This document shows, one piece after another, positions 33,001-42,377 of a stretch of DNA of 64,000 bases. Location of the stretch: positions 434,001-498,000 of the forward strand of contig NZ_JACYXM010000001.1 in assembly GCF_014843005.1 (NCBI RefSeq). The letters are read 5' to 3'. The notes beneath the pieces were generated by a model. It saw nothing but the letters and a program-made list of their open reading frames with translations. It was not told where the DNA came from and did not search any database. A program made the translations under genes and the position numbers. This DNA is from Rhodanobacter sp. DHG33. Lineage in GTDB: Bacteria > Pseudomonadota > Gammaproteobacteria > Xanthomonadales > Rhodanobacteraceae. Each line of letters begins with the position of its first letter. Position 1 is the stretch's first letter.

Positions 33001-33663
33001 GGGCAACTCGTGTTCAGTGTGACCGATACCGGCCCGGGCATTCCCGAGGGCAGCCGGGCGCGGCTGTTCCAGCGTTTCGAACAGGAAGACAGTCCGCAGC
33101 GCAGCTCCGGCACCGGCCTGGGCCTGTCGATCTGCCGCGAGCTGGTGGAGATGATGGGCGGCAGCATCGAACTGCAGTCGCAGCTTGGCCATGGCAGCAC
33201 CTTCCTGGTGCGCCTGCCGTTGATCGAGGCGGAACATGCGAACGACGGACGGACGCCGCCGCTGCCGGGCCACAGGCGCAACCTGAACCTGCTGCTGGTG
33301 GAAGACGATCCCACCGTGGCCACCGTCATCGTCGGCCTGCTGCAGCAACAGGGACATACCATTCACCATGCGGTGAACGGCCTGCTGGCACTGGCCGAAC
33401 TGGACCGCGGCCATTACGACGCCATGCTGCTCGACCTCGACCTGCCCGGCGTGGACGGTTTCCAGTTGTCGCGACTGATCCGCCGGCGCGAAACGGATCG
33501 TCGCCTGCCCATCGTGGCGGTGACCGCACGCACCAGCGCCACCGACGAGACGCAGGCGCGCGAAGCCGGCATGGATGGCTTCCTGCGCAAACCGCTCACC
33601 GGCGAGCAGCTGATGGCGGCGCTGGCGAGCGTGGTCGAAGGCGAAGGCGAAACCGTCGAATAG
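30052..33663 (+). CDS. Propeller-sensor hybrid histidine kinase
   Basis: A giant 1203-residue two-component sensor. It has an N-terminal signal or anchor ([20 protein letters not shown]), and about 14 Reg_prop/propeller repeats ([30 protein letters not shown]) fill roughly residues 50-680. A Y_Y_Y domain ([22 protein letters not shown]) near 720-785 follows, then a membrane helix near 791-813, His[13 protein letters not shown] near 846, HATPase ([22 protein letters not shown]), and a REC domain from about 1078 with Asp1128 in LLDLDLPG. It ends without a DNA-binding output, unlike Bacteroides HTCS proteins, so it must signal to another protein. An alternative start at 30085 (MFASLV) would drop the Arg-rich n-region. 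It is convergent with the SnoaL-like gene. Confidence 0.93.
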   Translation: MIRQRQGNTSSMFASLVLGAFLSAAAPTAAAADTQHADVAATASTPGLLATPQFRHYGQADGIPSGAVYAIAQDHDGILWFGSAEGLVRYDGVNFKVFRHSPDDPDSLPADQTYALYVDRGNRLWMGGVTSGLISYDQRTHRFHEWTHDAKKADSLANDEVWSIAQTPDGALWVATQSGLDRLRPDFDSFDHIALPVSGSTDGMAVRVLLADADGRLWIGGNNGLFVREADGNIHAVPMAPGFHEDLHKVWHIQGIPGDIRVSTSTGLLVIGKDGVARPLADSRLAALDASITSSVRDAQGRLWMVGTKGILFDDGHGGLQHITSHPLLPGGLPDDRIWQVLRDREGGLWFALDKSGLAYLPPAWGSFARFTHVPDDPDSLSGVSAMSVQTARDGRLLVGGFDGWIDALDVAHGTVEHLSHDLRGDILAMAQDAKGRIWVTESGAVFRLDNGKVTQLDIAKAHVSRPVFMQAPGDGKIYVASWSEGLYAIDPDSLVISPVPTPAGVPDTAIADQLVSHDGTLWYASGGGLLRLDEGSGRMVSVPGMPQQEVLAVDFDASGFWTATQEHLTHYRYASGVATSDQSIDISHQPFLANLMAIRADPQGNVWIFANPGLWRMDARTHRFTSFAAAQGLSNAEFPGGSTAWLPDGSLLAASNGGVVGFRPGGLPQQVQGKTPQLILSQLTVNRGGSIRFLDTTPGKTLRLGWRDRDLHVQTRLVSYVDPSANRYRYRLHGFDSSWVDVDNRGEREFAGLRAGSYTLDVMAAGASGTWTQLPSPLHIEVQAPPWQRWWAWLLYVAVLAAVAGWILRAWRRRLAERHRIELIEQRHAMAEQASEAKTRFLATLSHEIRTPMTGVMGMAELLLNTPLDERQRDYARAMQHSGGVLLKLLNDTLDLVRIEAGRMELEQAPYDPRQLVHEVAQLEQGLAWSKGLRFVVEMADDLPALAVGDAVRIKQILLNLVGNALKFTLLGSITLRASCDAGQLVFSVTDTGPGIPEGSRARLFQRFEQEDSPQRSSGTGLGLSICRELVEMMGGSIELQSQLGHGSTFLVRLPLIEAEHANDGRTPPLPGHRRNLNLLLVEDDPTVATVIVGLLQQQGHTIHHAVNGLLALAELDRGHYDAMLLDLDLPGVDGFQLSRLIRRRETDRRLPIVAVTARTSATDETQAREAGMDGFLRKPLTGEQLMAALASVVEGEGETVE

Positions 33664-33748
33664 AACAGAGCGCGAGCAGCTGGCCCGCGCCTCATGCCCG
33701 ATTCGCCAAGCATGCTTCGCTTCGATGCATGGGCGCCCTCGCCGCCCG

Positions 33749-34261
33749 CTACCCGGGCGTATTGGCCTTGTCCGCAGCCGGGACATTGATCGAGTAGAGG
33801 ACCGAAGAAATCTTCCACCCGTCATTCGTATGAACTGTCGTCCAGATGAGGCGGCCATGTCCTACGGCAGCCTTGTAGTCCCAGGAGATCGATCCCACCT
33901 CGCCATCCGACTCGATGCGTAGGTTTTCGGTCTGGTCCGGAGGCATGCGGACTTCGCCAACTACGCTCTCCTTCGCGGTGGTGGGGAGAGTGCGAGGCAC
34001 GGGCTGCTTGTTGGCCGCGGTGACGACCGCATAGGACTTCGGGGCAAAGGCGCCGATCACGGGAACGTCTCCGCTCGCATACATCCCCAGCAATGCCGCG
34101 GCATCCTTCCTCGCCACGGCTTGTTGATAGCTGTTCCACAACGTGCGCAGCGCCGCCGTGTCGCGGTCTTCAGGCTTCGGACCCGACGACGCGGCCATGG
34201 CGCAAGGCGCGATCAGCGCTCCCGCGGCAAGGGCGAATGCCTTGCATGCCAGCTTCTTCAT
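33749..34261 (-). CDS. Secreted SnoaL/NTF2-like protein
   Basis: The 170-residue product has a signal peptide (MKKLACKAFALAAGALIA, cleavage after AMA). The mature part opens with TAALRTLWNSYQQAVARKDAAALLGMY, the characteristic helix pair of SnoaL-like/nuclear transport factor 2-fold proteins, followed by beta strands ending HTNDGWKISSVLYSI, also typical. The function is unknown; such proteins often act as small-ligand binders. GGAGG lies about 8 bases before the start. It is convergent with the hybrid kinase and could be a partner, but that is only suggested by position. Confidence 0.75.
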   Translation of the reverse strand: MKKLACKAFALAAGALIAPCAMAASSGPKPEDRDTAALRTLWNSYQQAVARKDAAALLGMYASGDVPVIGAFAPKSYAVVTAANKQPVPRTLPTTAKESVVGEVRMPPDQTENLRIESDGEVGSISWDYKAAVGHGRLIWTTVHTNDGWKISSVLYSINVPAADKANTPG

Positions 34262-34426
34262 GATTCCCTCCGGAGGCGCGCACCCATTCGGTGCGCCTGA
34301 GCCTTGACTCCGGCTTTCCGGCGGGAGTTCCCCGGAAAAACAAGACGGCGGACAAGCGTCGGAGCGAGGCTCTCCGCGACTTCACGCCCACCAAGGACAC
34401 CCTGCTCCGCTGGGCGACTCCGGCGA

Positions 34427-34846
34427 TCACATGTCGTGCTTGGACAACTCGAAGCCGCGCCGCTTGTACTCGCTCCACCGCTCGCGCGACCCCGTGCGCT
34501 CGGCCTCGTCGGCAGGTATCACTTCGAGCACGCGCTGGAAGTTGCCGCTGGCGCAGTCTTCGCGCAGGTTGATGAGCAGGGGACGGTCGGGCGTGTCCAC
34601 GCCGGGCGGGACGATCAGCACCGCGGTGTCCGCGTCGTCTTCGTCGCCGGCCAGCTGGTGTGGAATGAAGGCATCTTCGTCGAACGCCCACAGCAACTCG
34701 TCGATGGCCTCGGCCTGCGCGTGGTCGCGGGTCAGGATCAGCGTGGGCTGCTGTGCCGCGAACGCGCGCTTCGCCAGCTCGCACACCAGCAGCAACGGCT
34801 GCTCGCGGAAGCGCTGCTTGTCGATCAGGTAGAAGTCGGCGCGCAT
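34427..34846 (-). CDS. holC: DNA polymerase III subunit chi
   Basis: The 139-residue chi subunit links the clamp loader to SSB. The start MRADFYLIDKQRFREQP is typical, with ALLLVCELAKRAF-like helices and the conserved LWAFDEDAFIPHQ. It ends ERWSEYKRRGFELSKHDM. The in-frame ATG 15 codons upstream was rejected as the family begins at MRADFY. It follows pepA by 70 bases on the same strand. In many gammaproteobacteria valS comes next; it does not here. Confidence 0.93.
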   Translation of the reverse strand: MRADFYLIDKQRFREQPLLLVCELAKRAFAAQQPTLILTRDHAQAEAIDELLWAFDEDAFIPHQLAGDEDDADTAVLIVPPGVDTPDRPLLINLREDCASGNFQRVLEVIPADEAERTGSRERWSEYKRRGFELSKHDM

Positions 34847-34916
34847 GGGAGAGAGGACCAAGGTCTCGGTGATGGGGAATGGTAGAGGCAATCGACCCGC
34901 CCGATTCCCCGCCCCG

Positions 34917-36401
34917 TCAGTGCCTGTCGATCAGCCACTGCGCCAGCAGCGCCACCGGGCGGCCGGTGGCCAGGCCCTTGCGCCCTTCGTCCCATGCCGT
35001 GCCGGCGATGTCGAGGTGCGCCCAGCGCTGGCCTTCGGCGAAGCGCGCGAGGAAGCAGGCGGCAGTGATCGCGCCGGCGCTCTTGCCGCCGATGTTGGCG
35101 ACGTCGGCAAAGCCGGAGTCGAGCTGCACCTGGTAGTCGTCCCACAGCGGCATGCGCCATGCGCGGTCCAGCGTGCGCTCGCCTGCGGCGAGCAGCTCGC
35201 CGGCGAGATCGTCGTATTTGCTGAACAGGCCGCTGGCATGCTTGCCCAGCGCGATCACGCAGGCGCCGGTGAGCGTGGCGGCATCGACGATGGCCTGCGG
35301 CTTGAAGGTCTGCGCGGTCCAGGTGAGCGCGTCGCAGAGGATCAGGCGGCCTTCCGCATCGGTGTTGAGCACCTCGATGGTGAGGCCGGACAGGCTGGTA
35401 AGCACGTCGCCGGGACGGTAGCTGTCGCCGTCGGGCATGTTCTCCGCCGCGGGCACCACGCAGACCAGGTTGTGCTCGAGGCCCATCTTCACCGCGGCGA
35501 CGAAGGCGCCCAGCACGCCGGCCGCGCCGCCCATGTCGAACTTCATCTCTTCCATGCCCGGGCCGGGCTTGAGGCTGATGCCGCCGGTGTCGAAGGTGAT
35601 GCCCTTGCCGACGAAGGCATAGGGCGCCACGCCGTCGGCGCCGCCCTTGTATTCCAGCGCGACCAGCTTGGGCTTGTTGACCGAACCGCGGCCTACCGCG
35701 AGCAGCGAACCGAAGCCCAGCTGCTCCATTTCCACGTGGTCGAGCACGCGGCAGGAAACCTTGTCGTGCGCATCGGCGAAGGCCTGTGCCTGGGCGGCGA
35801 TGTAGGCCGGGTTGCAGATGTTCGGCGGCAGGTTGGCCAGCTCGCGGGCGAAACGCACGCCTTCGGCGATCGCGATGGCCTGGTCGAGGCCGCCCTGCAC
35901 TTCGGCACCGGCGGCGAAAGCCACACTGGCCAGCTCCGGCTGCGCGGCTTTCTCGCGCGGCTTGAAGGTGGCCGTGTAGCGATAGGCGGCATGGTCGGCG
36001 GCCAGCGCGGCCGTGCGCACGCGCCAGGCGGCATCGTGGCCGGGCACTTCCACTTCGGCGAGGTACGAAACCGCTTCGGTCAGCGGCAGCCTGCCCAGTG
36101 CACGCGCGGCCTCGATGGCCACCTTCTGATAGCGCGCGGCATCGAAGCCCTTCTGCGTACCCAGGCCCACCACCAGCACGCGCTTCGCCGCGATGCCGGC
36201 GGGCGCGTACAGCACGGTGGTGCTGCCGCCCTTGCCGCTGATGTCGCCGCTTTCCACCTGGCGCTTGATCGCGCCGCCGCTGGCGCTGTCCACCCGAGCC
36301 GCCGCACTGGTCAGCACACCCTGTTCGTACACGCCTACCACTACGCAGGCGGTATCGGCGGCTTCGGGGGCGGCGGTGGCAAGACTGAACTGGAGGGCCA
36401 T
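34917..36401 (-). CDS. pepA: Leucyl aminopeptidase PepA
   Basis: An M17 aminopeptidase that also acts in site-specific recombination and transcription control in some species. The 494 residues carry the catalytic block [16 protein letters not shown], and the signature [10 protein letters not shown] (about 346-355). The start at [10 protein letters not shown] (36401) was preferred over 36464 because the latter would reach into the lptF promoter region. It is divergent from lptF by 97 bases, which holds both promoters; the pepA/lptF arrangement is conserved in gammaproteobacteria. Confidence 0.96.
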   Translation of the reverse strand: MALQFSLATAAPEAADTACVVVGVYEQGVLTSAAARVDSASGGAIKRQVESGDISGKGGSTTVLYAPAGIAAKRVLVVGLGTQKGFDAARYQKVAIEAARALGRLPLTEAVSYLAEVEVPGHDAAWRVRTAALAADHAAYRYTATFKPREKAAQPELASVAFAAGAEVQGGLDQAIAIAEGVRFARELANLPPNICNPAYIAAQAQAFADAHDKVSCRVLDHVEMEQLGFGSLLAVGRGSVNKPKLVALEYKGGADGVAPYAFVGKGITFDTGGISLKPGPGMEEMKFDMGGAAGVLGAFVAAVKMGLEHNLVCVVPAAENMPDGDSYRPGDVLTSLSGLTIEVLNTDAEGRLILCDALTWTAQTFKPQAIVDAATLTGACVIALGKHASGLFSKYDDLAGELLAAGERTLDRAWRMPLWDDYQVQLDSGFADVANIGGKSAGAITAACFLARFAEGQRWAHLDIAGTAWDEGRKGLATGRPVALLAQWLIDRH

Positions 36402-36498
36402 GGCATGTTCCTGCGTGGGCGCGACAGGCGGGGAACCGGCTAGACTGGCGGTTCGCCGATACACCGTCGGCGTTGACGAAAGCCCACAAGTCTATCGC

Positions 36499-37629
36499 AT
36501 GCTGAGCATTCTCGACCGCTATCTACTGCGTGAACTGGCGCAAACCGTAGTTGCCGCCCTGGTGGTGCTCACGGTGATCGTCGCCGGCACCGCGTTCGCC
36601 GGTGTCTTGCAGCAAGTGGCCAAGGGCAGCTTCCCGGCCAGCGTGATGTTCCAGGTGCTGGGCCTGCAGACGCTCGGAAAGCTCACCAACATGCTGCCGC
36701 TGGCCAGCATGATCGGCGTATTGATGGCGCTGGGCCGCATGTACCGCGAGAGCGAGATGCACGTGCTGATGTCTTCCGGCATGGGCCCGAAGGGATTGTT
36801 GCGGCCCGCGGCCATCCTCGCCACGGTCCTGGTCTTGCTCACCTGCGTGGTGGCGTTGTGGCTGGGACCGTGGGCCGCAGCCACCAGCGACAACCTGGTC
36901 GCCGTGGCCAACCGCTCGGTGATCGCCGCCGGCCTCGACGCCGGCCGCTTCACCGAGCTGCCGGGCAAGGGCGGCATCGTCTTCACCGACACGCTCAGCC
37001 AGGACGGTACCAAGCTCGGGCGCAGCTTCGTCGCCACCCAGCGCCCGGCCAGGGGCGGCCCGGACCACATCAAGGTGGTCACCGGCGACAACGGCAACCT
37101 GTACCAGGAGAGCAACGGCTCCAACCGCTTCATCTCGTTCCACACCGGCTGGCAGTACGACATCCCGCTGGGCGCGGACAACTGGCGGCGGATGCAGTAC
37201 GAGCGCAATGACAGCGCGCTTTCCACCGTGACCGACAACGACGACAGCAACGATCCGGCCGAAAGCATGACCACGCTGCAGCTGCTGCGCACCGAAACGC
37301 CGGATGCGCGTGCCGAACTGGCCTGGCGCACCAACGCTCCCGCGCTGACCTTGGTGATGCTGCTGCTGGCACTGCCAATGTCGCGCCAGAGCCCGCGCGA
37401 ACCGCGCTACGGCCGGCTGATGCTGGCGGTGGCCACCTTCTATCTCTACTACGTGCTGCTGGCGCTATGCCGCGCACAGCTCGACAAGGGCCACTGGCAC
37501 CACCAGACCGCGATGTGGATATTGCACCTCGTGATGCTGGCCTTCGCCGGCTGGCTGTGGTGGAAGCAATACGCGCCGCGCAAGCCGCGCGACGACAAGT
37601 CTGGCAACAACAAGGCGCTGTCCGCATGA
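36499..37629 (+). CDS. lptF: LPS export ABC permease LptF
   Basis: The inner-membrane permease of the LptB2FG complex that extracts LPS for transport. The 376-residue protein starts MLSILDRYLLRELAQTV and has about six helices flanking a periplasmic jelly-roll domain (ANRSVIAAGLDAGRFTELPG). Typical motifs are YRESEMHVLMSSGM and NAPALTLVMLLLALPMS. The ATGA junction with lptG shows coupling. pepA diverges upstream. Confidence 0.95.
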   Translation: MLSILDRYLLRELAQTVVAALVVLTVIVAGTAFAGVLQQVAKGSFPASVMFQVLGLQTLGKLTNMLPLASMIGVLMALGRMYRESEMHVLMSSGMGPKGLLRPAAILATVLVLLTCVVALWLGPWAAATSDNLVAVANRSVIAAGLDAGRFTELPGKGGIVFTDTLSQDGTKLGRSFVATQRPARGGPDHIKVVTGDNGNLYQESNGSNRFISFHTGWQYDIPLGADNWRRMQYERNDSALSTVTDNDDSNDPAESMTTLQLLRTETPDARAELAWRTNAPALTLVMLLLALPMSRQSPREPRYGRLMLAVATFYLYYVLLALCRAQLDKGHWHHQTAMWILHLVMLAFAGWLWWKQYAPRKPRDDKSGNNKALSA

Positions 37630-38726
37630 GCCTCGCCCTCAAGCGCACGGACAAGCTGGTGGCGCTCAGCGTGCTCGGTTCGGTGATCGGCGTGTGGCTG
37701 GTGCTCACCGGCTTCGACGCGGTGACCCAGTTCATGCGCCAACTCGCCAACATCGGCAAGAACGGCTACACGCTGACCGACGCCACGGTGTACGTGCTGG
37801 TGACCACACCGCGCCGCGCCTACGAAATGTTCGGCAACGGCGCCCTGATCGGCAGCCTGCTGGGCCTGGGCGGCCTGGCCGCAACCAGCGAACTCACCGC
37901 GTTGCGTGCCTCCGGCATGTCGCGGCTGCGCATCGCCGTGTCGGCCACCGGCGTGATCGCCGTGTTGATCGTGGGTGTGGTGCTCATGGGCGAAACCGTC
38001 GCGCCATGGGGCGACCAGCTTGGCAATGGCATGCAGTTGCGCCTGAAGGCCAACAACATCGGCAGCACCGGCAGCGGCATGTGGGCACGCGACGGCAATC
38101 GCATCATCAATGCGCGCGGTGGTGCCGTGGCGGTACGTGCCGGTGACCACGATGCCGTGCAGCTCATCGACGTGCGCGTGTTCACCCTCACCCAGGACGG
38201 CCAGCAGCTCACCCGTTTCGACCAGGCCAAGACCGCCGACCACAACGGCCGCAACTGGATCCTGCACGACGTGCGCAGCACCACGCTGGACGACACCGGC
38301 GTGCACAGCCGCACCGCTCCCAGCGAGCAGTGGAACACCAGCCTCAATCCGCAGGTGCTGGCGCAATCGGCGATCCAGCCGCAGTACCTGTCGATGCGCG
38401 ACCTGCGCCGCAACATGCGCTACCTGGAGGCCAACGGGGAACGCCCGGGCGTCTACGCGGTAGAGTTCTGGACGCGTGCACTGTATGCGCTCAACGTGCT
38501 GGTGCTGGTGCTGTGCGCGATGCCGTTCGCGTTCGGCACCATGCGCTCGGGCGGCTTGGGCAAGCGCATCTTCATCGGCATGCTGCTGGCGATCACCTGG
38601 TACTTCCTACAGAAGGCCATCGTGAACTTCGGCACCGTCTACGGCATACCGCCGCTGCTCGCCAACCTGCTGCCCGCGGCTCTGCTGGCGCTGGCGGCGT
38701 GGCTGTACTTCCGCAAGCACGCCTGA
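37626..38726 (+). CDS. lptG: LPS export ABC permease LptG
   Basis: The partner of LptF, with 366 residues. It begins MSLALKRTDKLVALSVLGSV; EMFGNGALIGSLLGLGGLA and SELTALRASGMSRLRI are the family blocks, the latter matching LptF's coupling helix. The C-terminus has three helices. It overlaps lptF by four bases. ltaE follows by 20 bases on the same strand and may be cotranscribed. Confidence 0.95.
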   Translation: MSLALKRTDKLVALSVLGSVIGVWLVLTGFDAVTQFMRQLANIGKNGYTLTDATVYVLVTTPRRAYEMFGNGALIGSLLGLGGLAATSELTALRASGMSRLRIAVSATGVIAVLIVGVVLMGETVAPWGDQLGNGMQLRLKANNIGSTGSGMWARDGNRIINARGGAVAVRAGDHDAVQLIDVRVFTLTQDGQQLTRFDQAKTADHNGRNWILHDVRSTTLDDTGVHSRTAPSEQWNTSLNPQVLAQSAIQPQYLSMRDLRRNMRYLEANGERPGVYAVEFWTRALYALNVLVLVLCAMPFAFGTMRSGGLGKRIFIGMLLAITWYFLQKAIVNFGTVYGIPPLLANLLPAALLALAAWLYFRKHA

Positions 38727-38746
38727 CGCATCGGGGAATACCGGCG

Positions 38747-39766
38747 ATGAACGTGGTCGACCTGCGCAGCGACACCGTCACCCGCCCCACGCCGGCGATG
38801 CGCGCCGCGATGCTGGACGCCGAAGTGGGCGACGACGTCTACGGCGAAGACCCCACCGTCAATGCGCTGCAGCGCCGCCTCGCCGACGAGCTCGGCTTCG
38901 AGGACGCGCTGTTCGTGCCCAGCGGCACGCAGAGCAACCTGCTCGCGCTGATGAGCCATTGCGAACGTGGCGACGAATACCTCGTCGGCATGGACGCGCA
39001 CACCTACAAGTTCGAAGGCGGCGGCGCCGCGGTGCTGGGCTCGATCCAGCCGCAGCCCATCGTGCAGGATGCGGACGGCACACTGCCGCTTGATCGCCTC
39101 GCCGCGGCGATCAAGCCCGTCGATCCGCATTTCGCGCGCAGCCGGCTGCTTGCGCTGGAAAACACCTGGCACGGCCGCGTGCTGCCGCAGGACTACCTGC
39201 GCAACGCGCACGACTTCGCCCGCCAGCGCGGCCTCGCACTGCATCTCGACGGCGCGCGTATCTACAACGCGGCGGTGGCGGACGGCGTGTCGGCGCGCGC
39301 CATCGCACAGCACTTCGACAGCGTGTCGGTGTGCCTGTCGAAGGGCTTGGGCGCACCGGTCGGTTCGGTGCTGGTCGGTTCCGCGCCGCTGATCGAAAGA
39401 GCGCGACGCTGGCGCAAGGTGACCGGCGGCGGCTGGCGCCAGGCCGGCATGCTCGCTGCCGCGTGCCTGCACGCGCTCGACCACCACGTGGCGCGGCTGG
39501 CCGACGACCATCGCCGCGCAGCCTGGCTCGCCGACCGCCTGCACGATATCCCCGGCGTGAACCTGCTCGGCCAGCACACCAACATGGTGTTCGTCGATGT
39601 GCCGGTCGAACGCCTGCAGGCCCTCGATGCTCACCTGCGCGACGCCGGCATCCGCATCAGCATCGGCTACCTGCCCACGCTGCGGCTGGTGACGCATCTC
39701 GACATCGACGACTCGGGAATCGAGCGCGTGGCGGAAGCATTCCGCGCGTTCTTTGCGCGCGGCTGA
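38747..39766 (+). CDS. ltaE: Low-specificity L-threonine aldolase
   Basis: A PLP enzyme that cleaves L-threonine or L-allo-threonine to glycine and acetaldehyde. The 339 residues start with the family's VVDLRSDTVTRPTPAMR. Other blocks are DDVYGEDPTVNALQ, LENTWHGRVLP, HLDGARIYNAAV and SVCLSKGLGAPVGS, where Lys199 binds PLP. The ATG at 38747 was used because the upstream frame is lptG antisense-like. It lies 20 bases after lptG. Confidence 0.95.
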   Translation: MNVVDLRSDTVTRPTPAMRAAMLDAEVGDDVYGEDPTVNALQRRLADELGFEDALFVPSGTQSNLLALMSHCERGDEYLVGMDAHTYKFEGGGAAVLGSIQPQPIVQDADGTLPLDRLAAAIKPVDPHFARSRLLALENTWHGRVLPQDYLRNAHDFARQRGLALHLDGARIYNAAVADGVSARAIAQHFDSVSVCLSKGLGAPVGSVLVGSAPLIERARRWRKVTGGGWRQAGMLAAACLHALDHHVARLADDHRRAAWLADRLHDIPGVNLLGQHTNMVFVDVPVERLQALDAHLRDAGIRISIGYLPTLRLVTHLDIDDSGIERVAEAFRAFFARG

Positions 39767-39943
39767 CGCATTTCTTAGAGTCCGGGTCGAGGAGCCGGCG
39801 AATGCCTGCGCGTACCTTCTGTCTCCGCAGCATGGCCCGCCTGCAGCGACCTATCGTGCACCGGCACGAAACCGCCTGTCGCTTGCAAACACATACCGGC
39901 AAGCATCGCCTGCACCCGATTCAAGCGCCGACGACCGTGTCGA

Positions 39944-40627
39944 TCAGACCCGCCCGACCACCGGAATCAACGCCCCGGTAATCGCACTGGCCGCATCGGA
40001 AAGCAGAAACACGATCACCTCCGCCAGCTGCTCGGGCTTCACCCAGCGATCGAAATCCGCATCCGGCATGTCGGCGCGATTCGGCGGCGTATCGATGATG
40101 CTCGGCAACAGCGCGTTGACGGTGATGCCGCGCGGCTTGAGCTCCTCGGCCAGCGATTCGGTGAGACGCATCACGCCCGCCTTGGACGCGGTGTAGGCAC
40201 CCACGCCCGCGCCGGCCTTCAACGCCGAATTCGCGCCGATGTTGACGACGCGCCCGCGCCCGTCGGGCAGGTGCGCCAGCGCAGCCTTGCTCGCCGCCAC
40301 CGCGGTGCGCAGGTTGATGCGGTAAAGCAGGTCCCAGGTGTCCGGGTCGCCGTCGGCCAGCGTCTCCCAGCGGAACGTGCCCGCGATGTTCACCAGCGCA
40401 TCGAGGCCGCCCATCGCTTCGGCGGCGGCATCGATGGCGCGTTTCGCCTCGGCGGTGTCGGCGAGATCCACACCGCCGATGCCATGCGCCGCGCCCAGGT
40501 TCGCCGGCACCGGCGCGCGGTCGATCGCCGCCACCTGCGCGCCTGCATCCAGCGCCGCGCGCACCACCGCCGCACCCAGCGTGCCGAAGGCACCGGTCAC
40601 CACGATACGTTGCTTGTCGAGACGCAT
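39944..40627 (-). CDS. Short-chain dehydrogenase/reductase
   Basis: A classical SDR of 227 residues. It has the nucleotide-binding TGAFGTLG (11-18), NIAG (80-83), the catalytic Ser134, Tyr145 and Lys149 (YTASK) and the PSIID turn that follows. An acidic residue at the end of the second strand (AIDRAP) favours NAD+. Its substrate is unknown. It follows the GH17 gene by 14 bases on the same strand and so is probably cotranscribed. The ATG at 40627 gives the standard N-terminus. Confidence 0.92.
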   Translation of the reverse strand: MRLDKQRIVVTGAFGTLGAAVVRAALDAGAQVAAIDRAPVPANLGAAHGIGGVDLADTAEAKRAIDAAAEAMGGLDALVNIAGTFRWETLADGDPDTWDLLYRINLRTAVAASKAALAHLPDGRGRVVNIGANSALKAGAGVGAYTASKAGVMRLTESLAEELKPRGITVNALLPSIIDTPPNRADMPDADFDRWVKPEQLAEVIVFLLSDAASAITGALIPVVGRV

Positions 40628-40641
40628 GCTTTCCACCCTTT

Positions 40642-42246
40642 TCAACGAGATTCGTCGAGCATAACCGGCACGGCGCGCGCACGCCGCCACGCAGCGAACA
40701 CTGCTGCGGCGATCGACACGTTCAGTGCCAGCCACAGCCACGTCACCGGGTTCTCGCCCAGCTCCATCGCCACCGTCGCGCCACCCAGCACGGGCAGCCA
40801 CGCGGCGAGGAACAGCGCCTCGCGCGAAGGCATGCGCCGTCGCTCGTCCAGCCACGCGGTCAAGGCGTAGCCTGCGCAAGGCAGCGCGAACAGGCCCATG
40901 GGGAAATCGCGATAGCGGCCGTCGAACACCAACAGCAAGCCATACAGCGCCAGCACGAACAGCCACATGCTGCGCAACCGGCCTGCGGGTGCGGGTTTGA
41001 ATGGCGCACTGGCAAGACGTCCCGCCAGCCAGCTCGCCAGCCGCAATGCGGTGAACAGCGCGGCGAGGCACGCCACGATGGAGATCGACCACTCCCACGC
41101 GTCGCGGCACGCGTAGATCATCTGCCGCACCTGCCATGCCACCGCCGTGCCGCTGGCGAAGCCGGCCATCGCCAGCACCAGCCAGCCGCGTTCGCGCTGC
41201 CAGCGCCGGCGATGGAAGCCTGCCAGCGCAAACAGCAGCGCGCCTGCAGCACCCGCCAGCCAACCCAGCCACCAGTCCGGAATCTCGACCACCGGCCCCT
41301 GCATCGCGAACTTGGGTCGCGCATGCACGTCGAAGATGCCCCAGTAGCCGCCCACCGTGCCCTCCTGGGCGCGCTTCCACGGCTGGTCGAAGGTTTCGAT
41401 CACGTTGTACGGCATGTTCACGCTGGCCGCGTAGCGCAGGAATTCGCGCAGGTAGCGAGCCTCGTTCACCAGGCTCGCGGCGGCGCCACGGCGCGTCGGG
41501 CCTTCGCTCGGCCAACCGGTTTCGCCGATCATCACGCGCTTGCCGGGGAAGGCCTGCGTCACCCTGGAGTACACGTTTGCCACATGCTCGATCGCACGCT
41601 CCGGCGGCACCGGCTGGTCTTCCCAATAGGGCAGGATGTGGATGGTGACGTAGTCCACCGCACCGGCGAGTTTCGGATGGCGCAACCAGAACTCCCACAC
41701 GTCGGCATAACTCACCGGGATCGACGGCGGCAACGCCGCACGCACTTCGCGGATGTAGCCGGCCAGCTGGGTTTCCGACAACTCGCCGCGCAACAGCACC
41801 TCGTTGCCCACGATCACGCCGCGCAGCACCTGCGGATACTTGCGTGCGGTGGCGATGCCCAGCGCGACCTGCTCGGCATTCACCTTCGCGTTGCCGCCCA
41901 GCCAGATGCCCATCAGCACCTGCATGTGATGGCGCGCGGCGATTTCCGGCACGGCGGAAAGGCCTTGCCCCTGCGAATAGGTGCGCACGCAGTCGAAACG
42001 CGTGGACAGCGCGGCGAGATCCGTATCGATGCGCTCGGGGCTGACGAAGGCCTTGGGGTCGAGCGGCGTTTCGCCCGGCTTGCGGAACGGCGCGTAGGAA
42101 ACGCAGGCGATCCGCGCCGAAGGCGCATCGGGCAACTGCACCGGCCGGCCACCCGCCCACCACCATGCCGCGCCAGCCAGCGCGAGCAGCGCCAGCATCA
42201 ACCAGGCGACGAGGCGACGTCCGCGGGACGAGGGCGAAAACGACAT
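40642..42246 (-). CDS. Membrane-anchored GH17-like beta-1,3-glucanase
   Basis: The 534-residue product has an N-terminal membrane anchor (about 12-30) and then a GH17-type TIM barrel: CVSYAPFRKPGE, CVRTYSQGQGL, VIVGNEVLLRG with proton donor Glu149, DYVTIHILPYWE, and IGETGWPSEGP with nucleophile Glu242. The C-terminal 200 residues hold about seven membrane helices. In other bacteria such a domain can be fused to a glucosyltransferase that makes cyclic glucans; there is no transferase here. It may act on periplasmic beta-glucan. It is divergent from slt. The start at MSFSPSSRG (42246) was chosen over one four codons upstream. Confidence 0.85.
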   Translation of the reverse strand: MSFSPSSRGRRLVAWLMLALLALAGAAWWWAGGRPVQLPDAPSARIACVSYAPFRKPGETPLDPKAFVSPERIDTDLAALSTRFDCVRTYSQGQGLSAVPEIAARHHMQVLMGIWLGGNAKVNAEQVALGIATARKYPQVLRGVIVGNEVLLRGELSETQLAGYIREVRAALPPSIPVSYADVWEFWLRHPKLAGAVDYVTIHILPYWEDQPVPPERAIEHVANVYSRVTQAFPGKRVMIGETGWPSEGPTRRGAAASLVNEARYLREFLRYAASVNMPYNVIETFDQPWKRAQEGTVGGYWGIFDVHARPKFAMQGPVVEIPDWWLGWLAGAAGALLFALAGFHRRRWQRERGWLVLAMAGFASGTAVAWQVRQMIYACRDAWEWSISIVACLAALFTALRLASWLAGRLASAPFKPAPAGRLRSMWLFVLALYGLLLVFDGRYRDFPMGLFALPCAGYALTAWLDERRRMPSREALFLAAWLPVLGGATVAMELGENPVTWLWLALNVSIAAAVFAAWRRARAVPVMLDESR

Positions 42247-42377
42247 GCGAGCCTGCAACGAACGGGAACGAAGTGCGCCAGCTTATCAGGCATGCGCGCA
42301 ACCCCGGCACCATGCATGGGGCGGCGCATTCAGCCGCATCCACTACAATCCGGCGCAGGGATCACCGAGGAGTTTCC

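Noticed and set aside
39767..39943. Possible gene between ltaE and the SDR
   Set aside because: Only short Arg/His-rich frames without start signals; treated as gene free.
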